DNA of 64,000 nucleotides from positions 1 to 64,000 of the forward strand of contig DKQS01000009.1 in NCBI GenBank assembly GCA_002471825.1. Reading direction: 5' to 3'. The notes below the pieces were generated by a model that was given only the letters and a program-made list of their open reading frames with translations, was not told the origin of the DNA and ran no database searches. This document shows, piece by piece, positions 18,546 through 28,263 of this stretch; within the stretch, counting starts at the first letter, position 1, and the number at the start of each line of letters is the position of its first letter. The translations under genes and the position numbers were made by a program. This DNA comes from Flavobacteriaceae bacterium UBA7302 (GTDB taxonomy: Bacteria > Bacteroidota > Bacteroidia > Flavobacteriales > Flavobacteriaceae).

Positions 18546-20021
18546 TTATCTTCTGCTGTAATTTGGAGCTTCTTTGGTAATGGTCACATCATGTGGGTGA
18601 TTCTCCAAAATTCCGCTCGAAGTAATGCGTACAAATCGCCCGTTTTCTTTCAATGTAGCGATGTCCTTGGCTCCACAATAACCCATACCTGCTCGTAAAC
18701 CTCCTACAAATTGGTGAATGCTTTCATTCAACTCTCCTTTGTATGGTACTCGACCTACAATTCCTTCGGGAACTAACTTTTTAATATCGTCTTCTACATC
18801 TTGGAAGTATCGATCTTTGGAACCTTTGGTCATGGCTTCAACAGATCCCATTCCACGGTAAGATTTGAACTTTCTTCCGTCATAGATGATGGTTTCACCC
18901 GGACTTTCTTTGGTTCCTGCTAATAAGGACCCAAGCATCACGCAGTCTGCACCTGCAGCAATGGCTTTCGGAATATCACCTGTATAACGAATTCCACCAT
19001 CGGCAATAATCGGTACACCTGTACCTTTGAGTCCGTTAGCCACTTCAAGAATCGCAGAAAACTGCGGAAATCCAACTCCGGCTACAACTCTGGTCGTACA
19101 AATGGAACCTGGACCAATTCCCACTTTTACGGCATCAGCACCTGCTTCTACCAAGAACTTGGCTGCATCTGCGGTTGCGATGTTACCTACAATCACATCA
19201 ATCGAAGGGAAAGATGCTTTGATATCTTTTAGAGCTTTTACCACTCCTTTTGAGTGTCCGTGGGCGGTATCAATTACAATAGCATCTACACCAGCCTTTA
19301 CAAGAGCCTCGGCTCTATCAATGGAATCATGGGTAATTCCAATCGCAGCCGCCACACGAAGTCGACCATATTGATCTTTATTCGCGTTGGGCTTTTGTGT
19401 TACTTTGGTGATGTCCCTAAAAGTGATAAGTCCTTTTAATTTATAATCGTTGTCTACGATAAGTAGTTTCTCAATTTTGTTTTCTTGCAAGATTTTTTCA
19501 GCATCCTTCAATGAAGTTCCGACAGCAGCCGTCACCAAGTTCTTACTGGTCATAACTTCTTGAATTGGTCTTGAATTGTTGTGTTCAAAACGCAAATCTC
19601 TGTTAGTTACAATACCTTGGAGGGTACCGTGATTATCCACTACTGGAATACCTCCAATCTTATGTTCACGCATCAAGTAATTCGCATCAGCCACTACAGC
19701 AGACAAGGGTAAGGTAACAGGATCAATGATCATTCCGCTTTCCGCTCGTTTCACCTTTCGAACTTGATTGGCTTGATCATCAATTGTCATGTTTTTATGC
19801 AGCACACCAATACCTCCTTCTCTAGCTATCGCGATCGCCATAGCAGATTCCGTCACCGTATCCATCGCAGCAGAAACCACTGGAATATTGATGGTAATGT
19901 TTCTTGTGAATTGAGTTTTGATACTTACCTCACGAGGAAGTATTTCTGAGAAAGCTGGAACGAGTAGAACGTCGTCGTAGGTTAATCCTTCTCCTAATAT
20001 TTTATTCAGATGTGAATCCAT
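18546..20021 (-). CDS. guaB: Inosine-5'-monophosphate dehydrogenase (491 aa)
   Basis: Oxidises IMP to XMP with NAD+, the committed step of GMP synthesis. The protein has the GLTYDDVLLVPA start, an (alpha/beta)8 barrel interrupted by a CBS pair (about residues 95-208), the catalytic loop GPGSICTTR (Cys about 308), and the GGIRYTGDIPKAIAAGADCVMLGS phosphate-binding region. The frame is open 27 bases further upstream, but I start at the ATG at 20021 (MDSHLNKILGEGL) because a promoter overlaps the longer start. Length is normal for bacterial GuaB. Confidence 0.95.
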   Translation of the reverse strand: MDSHLNKILGEGLTYDDVLLVPAFSEILPREVSIKTQFTRNITINIPVVSAAMDTVTESAMAIAIAREGGIGVLHKNMTIDDQANQVRKVKRAESGMIIDPVTLPLSAVVADANYLMREHKIGGIPVVDNHGTLQGIVTNRDLRFEHNNSRPIQEVMTSKNLVTAAVGTSLKDAEKILQENKIEKLLIVDNDYKLKGLITFRDITKVTQKPNANKDQYGRLRVAAAIGITHDSIDRAEALVKAGVDAIVIDTAHGHSKGVVKALKDIKASFPSIDVIVGNIATADAAKFLVEAGADAVKVGIGPGSICTTRVVAGVGFPQFSAILEVANGLKGTGVPIIADGGIRYTGDIPKAIAAGADCVMLGSLLAGTKESPGETIIYDGRKFKSYRGMGSVEAMTKGSKDRYFQDVEDDIKKLVPEGIVGRVPYKGELNESIHQFVGGLRAGMGYCGAKDIATLKENGRFVRITSSGILENHPHDVTITKEAPNYSRR

Positions 20022-20045
20022 TGTGCAATTAAAATTAATTGCAAG

Positions 20046-20079
20046 CAAATTTACAATTAATAATTCAATCTGCTCACAA
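20046..20079 (-). promoter_or_regulatory. Putative guaB promoter
   Basis: On the minus strand TTG (20079-20077), 23 bp, then TAAATTTG (20053-20046). The -7 box matches the Bacteroidota consensus exactly and the spacing is at the upper end of the allowed range. It lies 25 bp before the guaB ATG at 20021. Confidence 0.45.
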
Positions 20080-20086
20080 GGGACTG

Positions 20087-20815
20087 TTAAGTTATTTTAT
20101 CATACTTGCTAGCCCAGCAGTACTCGCTAAAATTCTTTCCGGAAGCCGCGCCATAGAAGAAAATCATTCCCAGTATTCCTTTAAAATAGAACAAGAACAA
20201 AACTACGTTGTAGCCCATGTTGAAAGTGTCTGTAGAGAAAAACTTCATGGTTAAAATGGTAAGTAACAAACTAGTCACAAAAATAGAAATACCCATATTT
20301 TCAACATTCTTCACCGCCCAATATTTTACTTTTCGCATCGGATGAAGATCAGTACCCCATTTGTGGATCAAATAGAAATAACCATTACCCATTGGCGCAA
20401 ATAATAAAGGATCGTCTGCTTTGTCTAATCGGAATAATTTTGAAGGTGCAATAATTTTAAACCCATCAAGAGTTGTTTCATGCTCCTTCTCTAACGCCTC
20501 AATTTTAGACATTACCTCTACCGGATAATTCCCTTTGAAGTACTTGGTGTCTAGAAATCGCAAACGGTAATCACCACAAATTTTTTGAATTTGGGAGATA
20601 TGAAAAATCGCATCAGTATCTACCTTATCGATATCAAAATTGTTCAAATTTCTTTCAATAGGCGAATTGGTAAGACGATTAAGAATTGATAAATTTGATG
20701 ACTCTTCCTTCGAAAGTACCGAGTACACCCAACCTAAAATCTCCTCATCCTTTACCGTCTTGTTGCGCTCCTTGATTAACTGTTGTTGAATATCAATTGG
20801 TCTTAAAATCTCCAT
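20087..20815 (-). CDS. Conserved-looking membrane protein of unknown function (242 aa)
   Basis: I do not recognise this protein. The N-terminal two thirds are soluble and charged (PIDIQQQLIKERNKTVKDEEI, with FHISQIQKICGDYRLRFLDTKYFKG and LFRLDKADDPLLFAPMGNGYFYLIHKWG). This stretch is probably a small folded cytosolic domain. It is followed by two hydrophobic segments (about 170-190 and 198-222) and a short tail ending ASKYDKIT. There is no signal peptide. It is monocistronic between mvaB and guaB and has the best promoter in the window, so it is probably well expressed. Confidence 0.7.
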   Translation of the reverse strand: MEILRPIDIQQQLIKERNKTVKDEEILGWVYSVLSKEESSNLSILNRLTNSPIERNLNNFDIDKVDTDAIFHISQIQKICGDYRLRFLDTKYFKGNYPVEVMSKIEALEKEHETTLDGFKIIAPSKLFRLDKADDPLLFAPMGNGYFYLIHKWGTDLHPMRKVKYWAVKNVENMGISIFVTSLLLTILTMKFFSTDTFNMGYNVVLFLFYFKGILGMIFFYGAASGKNFSEYCWASKYDKIT

Positions 20816-20834
20816 GCCTAATAAAAATTTTTAT

Positions 20835-20866
20835 CAAATATACGGCTCAAAGTAGGTTTCCTCAAA
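20835..20866 (-). promoter_or_regulatory. Consensus promoter for the 242-aa membrane protein
   Basis: On the minus strand TTTG (20866-20863), 20 bp, then TATATTTG (20842-20835). Both boxes match the Bacteroidota housekeeping consensus exactly with ideal spacing. The ATG at 20815 lies 20 bp further on. Confidence 0.65.
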
Positions 20867-20909
20867 ATCAAAAAAAAACGTGATATTATTTAGAATGATT
20901 ATAATTTAA

Positions 20910-21773
20910 TCATATAGCATTGAATACCTCCAACGCTTTATTGTAGGCACTTTCAAAGCTCATAGGTCGCACTCCAGTATTGGCTTTTTCGGCGGTAAAG
21001 TAAGAAACAAGTTTCTCGGTAGGCATGTTTCCCGTGAGTTCATCTTTCGCCATTGGGCAACCGCCATAGCCTTTGATGGCACCATCAAAACGCATACAAC
21101 CGGATTTGTAGGCAGCCTCCACCTTTTCGAACCACGAATTTGGCGTGGTATGCAAATGGGCTCCAAATTCGATCTCGGGATATTTAGGAATCAAATTTGA
21201 AAAAAGATATGAAATTACCTCTGGTGTAGAACTCCCAATGGTATCGGAAAGAGATAAGATCTGCACCCCCATAGAAGCTAATTTTTCAGTCCAACTCCCC
21301 ACAATGTCAACATTCCAAGGATCTCCATAAGGATTACCAAACCCCATGGACAAATAAGCCACAACTTTTTTATTTGACCGATCTGCTATGTTTAAAATAT
21401 CATCCAAAATGACCAAGGATTCCTCAATGGTTCTGTGGGTATTTCGCATTTGGAAGTTCTCCGAAATGGAAAAGGGATAGCCTAGGTAATCAATTTCTTC
21501 AAATTGAGCGGCATCATTGGCTCCCCGAACATTGGCAATTATGGCCAATAGTTTGCTTTGTGTTGTGGATAAATCAAGTTTTGCCAAAACCTCTGCCGTA
21601 TCACGCATTTGCGGAATGGCTTTGGGTGAAACGAAGCTTCCAAAGTCAATCGTGTCGAAACCAACCTTTAGCAGAGAATTGATGTACAAGGCTTTCTTTT
21701 CAGTCGGAATGAAGTGGGATTTGATGCCTTGCATGGCATCTCTTGGACATTCGATAAGCTTGACTTTATTCAC
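20910..21773 (-). CDS. mvaB: Hydroxymethylglutaryl-CoA lyase (287 aa)
   Basis: Cleaves HMG-CoA to acetoacetate and acetyl-CoA, the last step of leucine catabolism. The HMGL-like TIM barrel is complete: ECPRDAMQG (Arg11, Asp12), SFVSPKAIPQMRD, LSLSDTIG, the metal-binding AHLH (His206, His208) and the signature GAIKGYGGCPMA with catalytic Cys239. These match the known catalytic set of human HMGCL. The signature has Met where Tyr or Phe is common. It appears monocistronic; no other leucine-degradation genes are nearby. Confidence 0.88.
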   Translation of the reverse strand: MNKVKLIECPRDAMQGIKSHFIPTEKKALYINSLLKVGFDTIDFGSFVSPKAIPQMRDTAEVLAKLDLSTTQSKLLAIIANVRGANDAAQFEEIDYLGYPFSISENFQMRNTHRTIEESLVILDDILNIADRSNKKVVAYLSMGFGNPYGDPWNVDIVGSWTEKLASMGVQILSLSDTIGSSTPEVISYLFSNLIPKYPEIEFGAHLHTTPNSWFEKVEAAYKSGCMRFDGAIKGYGGCPMAKDELTGNMPTEKLVSYFTAEKANTGVRPMSFESAYNKALEVFNAI

Positions 21774-21908
21774 GCCTCAAATATACAATTTTGATAGTCA
21801 ATCAATCGATTTCGTAACACCATAATTCCATTGACAAGTGGGTAGTTCACAATAGCTTTATAATCAAAGTTTTGAAAAAGAATTTTAAGAATTAAGGATT
21901 CAGATTGT

Positions 21909-22526
21909 TTACAGAAGGATAAAAACTGCGATTCCGACAAAGACCACAATCTGCATCCACTTCAAGAACTGCTTTAAAAACACGCTTTCTTGGATTTTTT
22001 GGGAAGCGGTACCCCCGAGAATGGCTATGGTCGAAAAAATGACGAATGAAGTTACTATAAACAATCCACCTAAAACATAAAACTGGATTACTTCAGAAAG
22101 GGAATCCGAGAATAAAAAACCAGGAAATAAAGCCATGAAAAAGATGGTGACCTTGGGATTCAATACATTCATCCAAAATCCCACTTTGAAAAGCTTTAGC
22201 GTCGATTTCTTTTCCACATTGTTCAAATCCATTGTAATGTTCGGATCGCTCTTAAAAACTAAAAATGCTAAGTACAATAAGTACACGGCCCCTAAGACTT
22301 TGATTCCCATAAACACCGCCGGATTCGCTTTTATGATAGCAGAAATACCAAATGCCACTAAAGTCGTATGAATGATACATCCTGTCATCAATCCCAATAC
22401 GGTTGCAATACCATATTTTCTGCCATGAACTACGCTCTGGGTCAATACAAAAATATTATCTGGACCTGGAGAAACAGCCAGCACACTAGTTGCAAAAACA
22501 AATGAAATCAATATTTCTAAGTTCAA
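21909..22526 (-). CDS. LysE/RhtB-family amino-acid exporter (205 aa)
   Basis: Inner-membrane translocator of the LysE superfamily. The N-terminal motif SPGPDNIFVLTQSVVHGRKYGIATVLG is diagnostic, with G-x-x-x-x-TTLVAFG following. About six hydrophobic segments are visible, and FWMNVLNPKVTIFFMALFPGF is the family's second conserved motif. Length is typical. The exported substrate (amino acid, homoserine lactone or similar) cannot be told from sequence. Confidence 0.88.
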   Translation of the reverse strand: MNLEILISFVFATSVLAVSPGPDNIFVLTQSVVHGRKYGIATVLGLMTGCIIHTTLVAFGISAIIKANPAVFMGIKVLGAVYLLYLAFLVFKSDPNITMDLNNVEKKSTLKLFKVGFWMNVLNPKVTIFFMALFPGFLFSDSLSEVIQFYVLGGLFIVTSFVIFSTIAILGGTASQKIQESVFLKQFLKWMQIVVFVGIAVFILL

Positions 22527-22640
22527 AATAATCTCATTGAATAGTCAAAGCTAATGAATACATCCATAATTCTAATTTCAAGCCCTAGAATTTTTCGGTT
22601 TGAATGATTATATTCGTGAACAATTTATAAAGATTCAAAT

Positions 22641-24626
22641 ATGCGATTTAAAAACTACTTTAAATTTCTAGTTTCCTTCGTTTTTATGCTAGGGATTAGT
22701 TTGACTGTTTCTGCCCAGAAACACAACCATACTGAACAATGTGGAACGGAAATGTCTGCAGAGGAATACAATCGAATTAAAAGTATGTTGCCTCAATTAA
22801 AAAAATATGAGCAAGAATATTTACAGGCTCGTAAATCAAACAATACACCTATCTTGAATTCGGTGCCAATCAAAGCACATATTGTGCGGAATTTCGTTGG
22901 GGGTACAAACACTCCTTTTACGGAGACAGATCTAAATGATGCCATTACATTAATGAACTCTTATTTCCAAAACTCTGGATTGGAATTCTTTTTATGTGAT
23001 GGAATCAATTACATTGACTCAAACACCTTTTTTAATTTTGACTCGAGTCAAGAATCACAATTGACATCAGCAAACCAGGTTTCAGGACTTGTGAATATCT
23101 ATTTTGTAAACTCTATTACAACCTCTGGAGGGGGTTCTGCTGCAGGTTATGCTTATTTACCTGGAGGACCGGCAACAATCTTAATGACGCATTCCGCGAC
23201 TAAAAACGGAAGTACATTAACCCATGAGATGGGACACTTCTTTGGATTGGCTCATACGCATGGCCCAGTAAACGGAACTTTAACTACCGAGTTAGTAAAT
23301 GGTTCAAACTGTGATACAGACGGAGATTTAGTATGTGATACACCTGCTGATCCTCAATTAGGTGGAAACAATGTTGATTCAAATTGTAACTATACTGGTA
23401 ACGCGGTTGATGCAAACTTTGATCCTTTTGATCCAGATGAGACGAATATCATGTCTTACTCAATTCGTGCTTGTAGAACAAATATCACCACACAGCAATT
23501 TGCCAGAATGTATGCATTTTCAAGAGTTGATGCATCTCGAAATAATTTCTCTTGTCCAACACTAAATGTAGCCTTATCGAGTGATGTAAATTCGACTTGT
23601 AACTCTACATTGTCTGTGAATTTTACAGATAACAGTACTGGTGCTACTTCATGGCAATGGGATGTTGACGGAGATAACGTAATTGATTATACGACTCAAA
23701 ATATCAGCCACACCTACAATACCGCAGGTAGTTACGACGTGAGTTTGATTATCTCTGATGGAACCACAACGATCTCTAAGAAATTCGACAACTTTATTTC
23801 TGTAGGAACTCAAAATAACTTGCCTGTGAGCGAGGACTTAAATAATATTTCATCTATTACCGAATTAAAATGGACCTCCATTGATGGAGGAGGAAACGGA
23901 TTTGAATGGTTGATCAATAGTGGTGGAACACCATCGCCAAGTACTGGTCCATTAAATGGCAGTGGCGGAACAGGAAACTATTTCTTTACGGAAGGATCTG
24001 GAACATTTGTTGGTGGATCTGGAACCGGACAACCAGGAGATGTTGCTGAATTGATTTCTTATTGTGTTGAGTTAAATGCAAACGATGCGGAATTAACTTT
24101 CGATTACCACATGTGGTCTGCTGATATTGGAATGGGTGAATTACATGTGGATATTGATGATGGTTCAGGATGGACGAATGACATCATGACTCCGTTAGTT
24201 GGATCACAACAAACCAATCAAGCTGACGACTTTATGACCGCTACAGTTGATTTAGCAGCCTATGCCAATAAGAACGTTAAAATCAGATTTAGAGGAATTA
24301 GAGGAAATAACTTTACCAGTGATATTGCTATTGACAATGTTCAAATCAACAGTAAGTCTGGTACCTTGAGCACCAATACTGAAGCCATTCAAAACTTGGC
24401 AATCTATCCAAATCCAGTGAACGGAAGTTTCTTAAACGTGGTAAACAACTCTTACACGAACGGAGAACGTTTGAATTATGAGGTAAGAAACGTTCTTGGT
24501 CAGAGTTTATCTAGAGGACGTGTTGAAAATAACAAGGTTGACATCGCTTCCTTGGCGCCAGGAACTTATATTCTTGTGCTAAAAGTTGATAACGCCCAAA
24601 TTGCGAAGAAGTTTATCAAGCAATAA
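22641..24626 (+). CDS. T9SS-secreted M43 (pappalysin-like) zinc metalloprotease (661 aa)
   Basis: Exported protease. Signal peptide (about 1-25), propeptide-like region, then a metzincin catalytic domain with zinc motif HEMGHFFGLAH (195-205) and Met-turn NIMSYS (269-274). Conserved cysteines lie between them (NCDTDGDLVCDTP). A PKD-like domain follows (about 310-390; TFTDNSTG-type SVNFTDNSTGATSWQWDVDGD), then a jelly-roll/MAM-like region with DIAIDNVQI (about 400-580), and a T9SS sorting domain (NLAIYPNPVNGSF to end). It resembles M43B cytophagalysin-type proteases of Bacteroidota. A weak -7 box (TATATTCG, 22609-22616) precedes the ATG. Substrate unknown; probable nutrient acquisition. Confidence 0.9.
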   Translation: MRFKNYFKFLVSFVFMLGISLTVSAQKHNHTEQCGTEMSAEEYNRIKSMLPQLKKYEQEYLQARKSNNTPILNSVPIKAHIVRNFVGGTNTPFTETDLNDAITLMNSYFQNSGLEFFLCDGINYIDSNTFFNFDSSQESQLTSANQVSGLVNIYFVNSITTSGGGSAAGYAYLPGGPATILMTHSATKNGSTLTHEMGHFFGLAHTHGPVNGTLTTELVNGSNCDTDGDLVCDTPADPQLGGNNVDSNCNYTGNAVDANFDPFDPDETNIMSYSIRACRTNITTQQFARMYAFSRVDASRNNFSCPTLNVALSSDVNSTCNSTLSVNFTDNSTGATSWQWDVDGDNVIDYTTQNISHTYNTAGSYDVSLIISDGTTTISKKFDNFISVGTQNNLPVSEDLNNISSITELKWTSIDGGGNGFEWLINSGGTPSPSTGPLNGSGGTGNYFFTEGSGTFVGGSGTGQPGDVAELISYCVELNANDAELTFDYHMWSADIGMGELHVDIDDGSGWTNDIMTPLVGSQQTNQADDFMTATVDLAAYANKNVKIRFRGIRGNNFTSDIAIDNVQINSKSGTLSTNTEAIQNLAIYPNPVNGSFLNVVNNSYTNGERLNYEVRNVLGQSLSRGRVENNKVDIASLAPGTYILVLKVDNAQIAKKFIKQ

Positions 24627-24644
24627 GATAACAGAGTAATAAAT

Positions 24645-24674
24645 AAAAAAGAGAGGCTGAGCCTCTCTTTTTTT
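24645..24674. terminator. Bidirectional terminator between the metalloprotease and pyrD
   Basis: GAGAGGC (24651-24657), TGA loop, GCCTCTC (24661-24667), flanked by A6 and T7, so it can stop transcription from both sides. It overlaps the pyrD stop codon (24673-24675). Confidence 0.9.
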
Positions 24675-25689
24675 ATTGTAGTAATGCTTTGTTGATGTCC
24701 TTAACCAGTTTAGGACCTTCGTAGACAAAACCGGTATAGAGTTGCACCAAGTCGGCACCAGCTTCTATTTTCTCTAAGGCATCATTTGCCGAATGAATCC
24801 CTCCTACTCCAATGATAGGAAATGCTTTGTTTGATTTTTCAGAAAGAAAACGAATGACTTCCGTAGACCTTTTGGTCAAGGGCTTTCCGCTCAAACCACC
24901 CATCTCCTTCTTATTTTCAGATTGCAAACCCTCCCTAGAAATAGTGGTATTGGTTGCAATGACACCATCGATCTTTGTTTCCTTCACAATATCAATAATA
25001 TCCAGAAGTTGATCATCGGATAAGTCTGGAGCAATCTTTAATAGAATCGGTTTTCTGTTTGCCTTCTCTGCGTTTAAGTTTTGTAAGGTCTGTAATAGTG
25101 CCGTTAATGGCTCTTTGTCTTGCAGTGCCCTTAAATTAGGTGTATTTGGCGAACTTACATTCACCACAAAGTAATCTACATGATCAAAAAGACCATTGAA
25201 GCAAATGACATAGTCGTTCACAGCCACTTCATTGGGAGTTACTTTATTCTTTCCAATATTACCTCCGATTAAAACACCTTTGTTCTTTTTGAGTCTTTCA
25301 ACCGCTTCTACTAAACCACCATTGTTGAATCCCATTCTATTGATAATACCCGAATCTTCTTTCAATCGAAAAAGACGTTTTTTAGGGTTCCCAGGTTGTG
25401 GTTTGGGTGTAATGGTGCCTATCTCAATAAAACCAAAACCGAAATTGGATAGTTCTTGGTATAGTTTGGCATCTTTATCAAAACCCGCTGCGAGTCCAAC
25501 TGGATTCGGAAATTTCAATCCGAATAACTCTCGTTCTAACCGTTTGTCATTTACTTGGAACAATCCCTTGATAACATTGGTAGCCAATGGAATTTTAGAG
25601 ATATTCCGAACCATTGAAAAAGTAAAATAATGCACCTCTTCTGGATCAAATGAAAAAAGTATTGGACGGATTAGGTTTTTATAAAGCAT
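24673..25689 (-). CDS. pyrD: Dihydroorotate dehydrogenase, quinone-dependent (338 aa)
   Basis: Oxidises dihydroorotate to orotate in pyrimidine synthesis, passing electrons to membrane quinone. Class 2 features are the N-terminal extension (LYKNLIRPILFSFDPEEVHYFTF) that contacts the membrane and quinone, NPVGLAAGFDKD, NPKKRLFRL, NRMGFNN, VVNVSSPNTPNLR with the catalytic Ser, and the FMN-binding end IIGVGGIHSANDALEKIEAGADLVQLYTG. Length is normal. It follows pheT with a gap of 26 bp on the same strand, so they may be co-transcribed. Confidence 0.95.
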   Translation of the reverse strand: MLYKNLIRPILFSFDPEEVHYFTFSMVRNISKIPLATNVIKGLFQVNDKRLERELFGLKFPNPVGLAAGFDKDAKLYQELSNFGFGFIEIGTITPKPQPGNPKKRLFRLKEDSGIINRMGFNNGGLVEAVERLKKNKGVLIGGNIGKNKVTPNEVAVNDYVICFNGLFDHVDYFVVNVSSPNTPNLRALQDKEPLTALLQTLQNLNAEKANRKPILLKIAPDLSDDQLLDIIDIVKETKIDGVIATNTTISREGLQSENKKEMGGLSGKPLTKRSTEVIRFLSEKSNKAFPIIGVGGIHSANDALEKIEAGADLVQLYTGFVYEGPKLVKDINKALLQ

Positions 25690-25715
25690 GTAATTCTTAA
25701 CCGTATATATTTCGA

Positions 25716-28139
25716 CTATCGCAAGGTGGCTTCGAGGTTTTTCTCAAAGGTCAGTTGCAATTTGGTCATAATTTTTTCTATCTGTTTATCGTTCAGAGTC
25801 TTGTTGTCATCCTGCAGGATAAAACTAACCGCATAGGACTTTTTGTTCTCTGGCAGTTTATCTCCCTGATATACGTCGAACAAATCAACTTCTTTTAAAA
25901 CCTTACGCTCAGCTTGATATGCCAAATTATAAATCTCCTTGAATTCGACTTGCTTGTCTACTAGTAATGCCAAATCTCTTTTTACAAATGGGTATTTTGG
26001 CAATGGTTGTATGGCTTTATTTTCGGTTGAAATTTCTTTCAACAAATTATCGAAAGAGATATCTGCGAAGAAAACCTCTTGCTTCACACCATATGATTTT
26101 AAGGTTTGCGTATTGACAGTTCCAAACTCGGCCAGTTTTCCATTTGTTCCATGAATGGCAATGGCTTCGTTAAAACAATCAGACTTAGCCGGTTTGATTT
26201 TGGTCTTGCTTACCCCCAATCGCTCTAGTAAAGAAGTAATTATCCCTTTGATGTAGAAGAAATCTGAGGACGAAGTAGGATTCAACCAAGATTCTTGATT
26301 CTTATTTCCTGTAACCCAAATGGCTAATTTTTTCTGCTCTTGGTATTGATCACCAAACTTGTGGTAGGTTTTTCCAAACTCATAAAACTTGAGAGCACTA
26401 TTTTGTCTGTTGATGTTGTAACCCAAAGATTCCAATCCACCACCAAGCAAAGACTCACGCATGACACTCAAATCATTACTCAATGAGTTCAAAATACCTA
26501 CGCTTTTATCATCATTTTCCTCTTCACCTTCGGATGACGACGGCTTCGTTAAAGAATTGGACATGGTTTCATAAAAACCGTTTGATGATAAATAGTTGGC
26601 TATGGTATTCTCTAACTTCCGATCCAAATCAATATCAATTGAAATTGAGGCATTCAGTTTGTGTGAGAATTCGATCTCGTTGTAACCGTACACTCGTAAA
26701 ATCTCTTCAATGATGTCTGCTTCTCGCTGCACATCTGCTCGATATGATGGAATGGTAAGTCCCAATCCGCCTTCAGTTTCACTGTTGATTTTGATTTCAA
26801 GAGAAGCCAAAATATTCTTTATCGTTTCCTTCGGAATCTCCTGTCCGATCAGTCGAAATGCATTATCGTAGGACAAAAAGACTTGAAAATCTTCTAGTTT
26901 TTCTGGATAAAAGTCCGAAATATCTGAGGCCATTTTTCCGCCTGCATATTCCTCAATCAATAAAGCAGCACGCTTCAAGGCATACTCGGTCATATTGATA
27001 TCAATACCACGCTCAAAACGGAAGGAAGCATCGGTGTTTAACCCATGTCTTTTGGCTGTTTTACGAATCGAAACCGGATTAAAGTAAGCACTTTCCAAAA
27101 ATATGGTCGACGTCGCTTCAGTTACACCTGATTCCAAGCCTCCAAAGACGCCACCGATACAAAGCGGATTGTCTTGTCCGTCACAGATCATAATATCTTC
27201 TGAGGACAATTTGCGTTCCACCTCATCTAGGGTCACAAAAGAAGTTCCCTCTTCAAGAGTTTGAACCTTGATTTTGTTGCCTTTTATTTTTTGAACATCG
27301 AATGCATGTAGGGGTTGACCTACTTCATGCAATACGTAATTTGTAATATCTACAATATTATTTTTAGGCGTCAACCCGATGGATTTCAAACGGTTTTTAA
27401 TCCATTCCGGAGATTCTTTCACCTCAACATCAGTAATGGTGATTCCGCAATATCTCGGAACCAAATCTTTATCCGCCACTTCCACATCCAAACGTAAGGT
27501 TCTTTCATCAACGTGAAAGTCGGAAACAGATGGAGAGATCAATTCCAGTTTCAAATCTTTTTGAATAAGACCTGCACGCAAATCGCGAGCAACTCCAAAA
27601 TGACTCATGGCATCCGACCTGTTAGGAGTTAGACCGATTTCAAAAACCTGATCAACTTCAATATCAAATACTTCTGAAGCTGGCAAACCAACTTCCAAAG
27701 AATCTTCAAGTACCAAGATACCATCGTGATCATCACCCAGACCAAGTTCATCCTCAGCACAGATCATACCTTCACTTACCTCGCCACGAATTTTACCTTT
27801 TTTAATCTTGAATCCTTCTCCTTTTTCATCGTACAACATGGTTCCAACGGTGGCTACAGGTACCTTTTGACCAGCGGCAACGTTGGGAGCCCCACAAACA
27901 ATGTGCAATGGTTTGTCTTGTCCAACATCCACAATAGTCACCTTTAATCGATCAGCATTCGGATGTTTTTCACAGGTCAGTACTTCACCAACCACAATCC
28001 CCTTCAAACCACCTTTTACAGATTCGAAAGGATCAATGGATTCTATCTCTAAACCAAGATCAGTTAAGAGGTCCCCTACTTCCGTAGCTTCCCAATCAAT
28101 TTTGATAAATTGCTTTAACCAATTGTATGAAATTTTCAT
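25716..28139 (-). CDS. pheT: Phenylalanine-tRNA ligase beta subunit (807 aa)
   Basis: Beta subunit of the (alpha-beta)2 Phe-tRNA synthetase. Domains in order: N-terminal KISYNWLKQFI; EMAP/tRNA-binding OB fold (about 40-155, GEVLTCEKHPNADRLKVT); B3/B4 editing domain (about 210-385, LHEVGQPLHAFDV); B5 (about 405-480); catalytic-like core; C-terminal anticodon-binding FDX-ACB (about 710-807, KYPFVKRDLALLVDKQ). Length is normal. The pheS partner is not in the window, so the subunits are split as in many Bacteroidota. An exact -7 box (TAAATTTG) lies 25 bp upstream. Confidence 0.95.
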   Translation of the reverse strand: MKISYNWLKQFIKIDWEATEVGDLLTDLGLEIESIDPFESVKGGLKGIVVGEVLTCEKHPNADRLKVTIVDVGQDKPLHIVCGAPNVAAGQKVPVATVGTMLYDEKGEGFKIKKGKIRGEVSEGMICAEDELGLGDDHDGILVLEDSLEVGLPASEVFDIEVDQVFEIGLTPNRSDAMSHFGVARDLRAGLIQKDLKLELISPSVSDFHVDERTLRLDVEVADKDLVPRYCGITITDVEVKESPEWIKNRLKSIGLTPKNNIVDITNYVLHEVGQPLHAFDVQKIKGNKIKVQTLEEGTSFVTLDEVERKLSSEDIMICDGQDNPLCIGGVFGGLESGVTEATSTIFLESAYFNPVSIRKTAKRHGLNTDASFRFERGIDINMTEYALKRAALLIEEYAGGKMASDISDFYPEKLEDFQVFLSYDNAFRLIGQEIPKETIKNILASLEIKINSETEGGLGLTIPSYRADVQREADIIEEILRVYGYNEIEFSHKLNASISIDIDLDRKLENTIANYLSSNGFYETMSNSLTKPSSSEGEEENDDKSVGILNSLSNDLSVMRESLLGGGLESLGYNINRQNSALKFYEFGKTYHKFGDQYQEQKKLAIWVTGNKNQESWLNPTSSSDFFYIKGIITSLLERLGVSKTKIKPAKSDCFNEAIAIHGTNGKLAEFGTVNTQTLKSYGVKQEVFFADISFDNLLKEISTENKAIQPLPKYPFVKRDLALLVDKQVEFKEIYNLAYQAERKVLKEVDLFDVYQGDKLPENKKSYAVSFILQDDNKTLNDKQIEKIMTKLQLTFEKNLEATLR

Positions 28140-28164
28140 AGTTTCTTTTCTAGATGTAAGTGGA

Positions 28165-28172
28165 CAAATTTA
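28165..28172 (-). promoter_or_regulatory. Putative -7 box of pheT
   Basis: Minus-strand TAAATTTG matches TAnnTTTG exactly, 25 bp before the pheT ATG. No TTG at the proper distance was found, so this is only half a promoter match. Confidence 0.35.
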
Positions 28173-28239
28173 ACCTTTTTTGCCGTCCTACTAAATTAAT
28201 TTCCAAGAATTGTATCAAGAATTTGAGCTAATAAATTGG

Positions 28240-28247
28240 TACATTTG
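28240..28247 (+). promoter_or_regulatory. Putative -7 box of the GT39 glycosyltransferase gene
   Basis: TACATTTG matches TAnnTTTG exactly, 16 bp before the ATG at 28264. The -33 element is not evident (the nearest TTTG is only 14 bp away). Confidence 0.4.
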
Positions 28248-28263
28248 ACCCGTTTTAATTTCT

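Noticed and set aside
20022..20048. Longer N-terminus for guaB
   Set aside because: The extra nine residues overlap a consensus -7 box and are not expected in IMP dehydrogenase.
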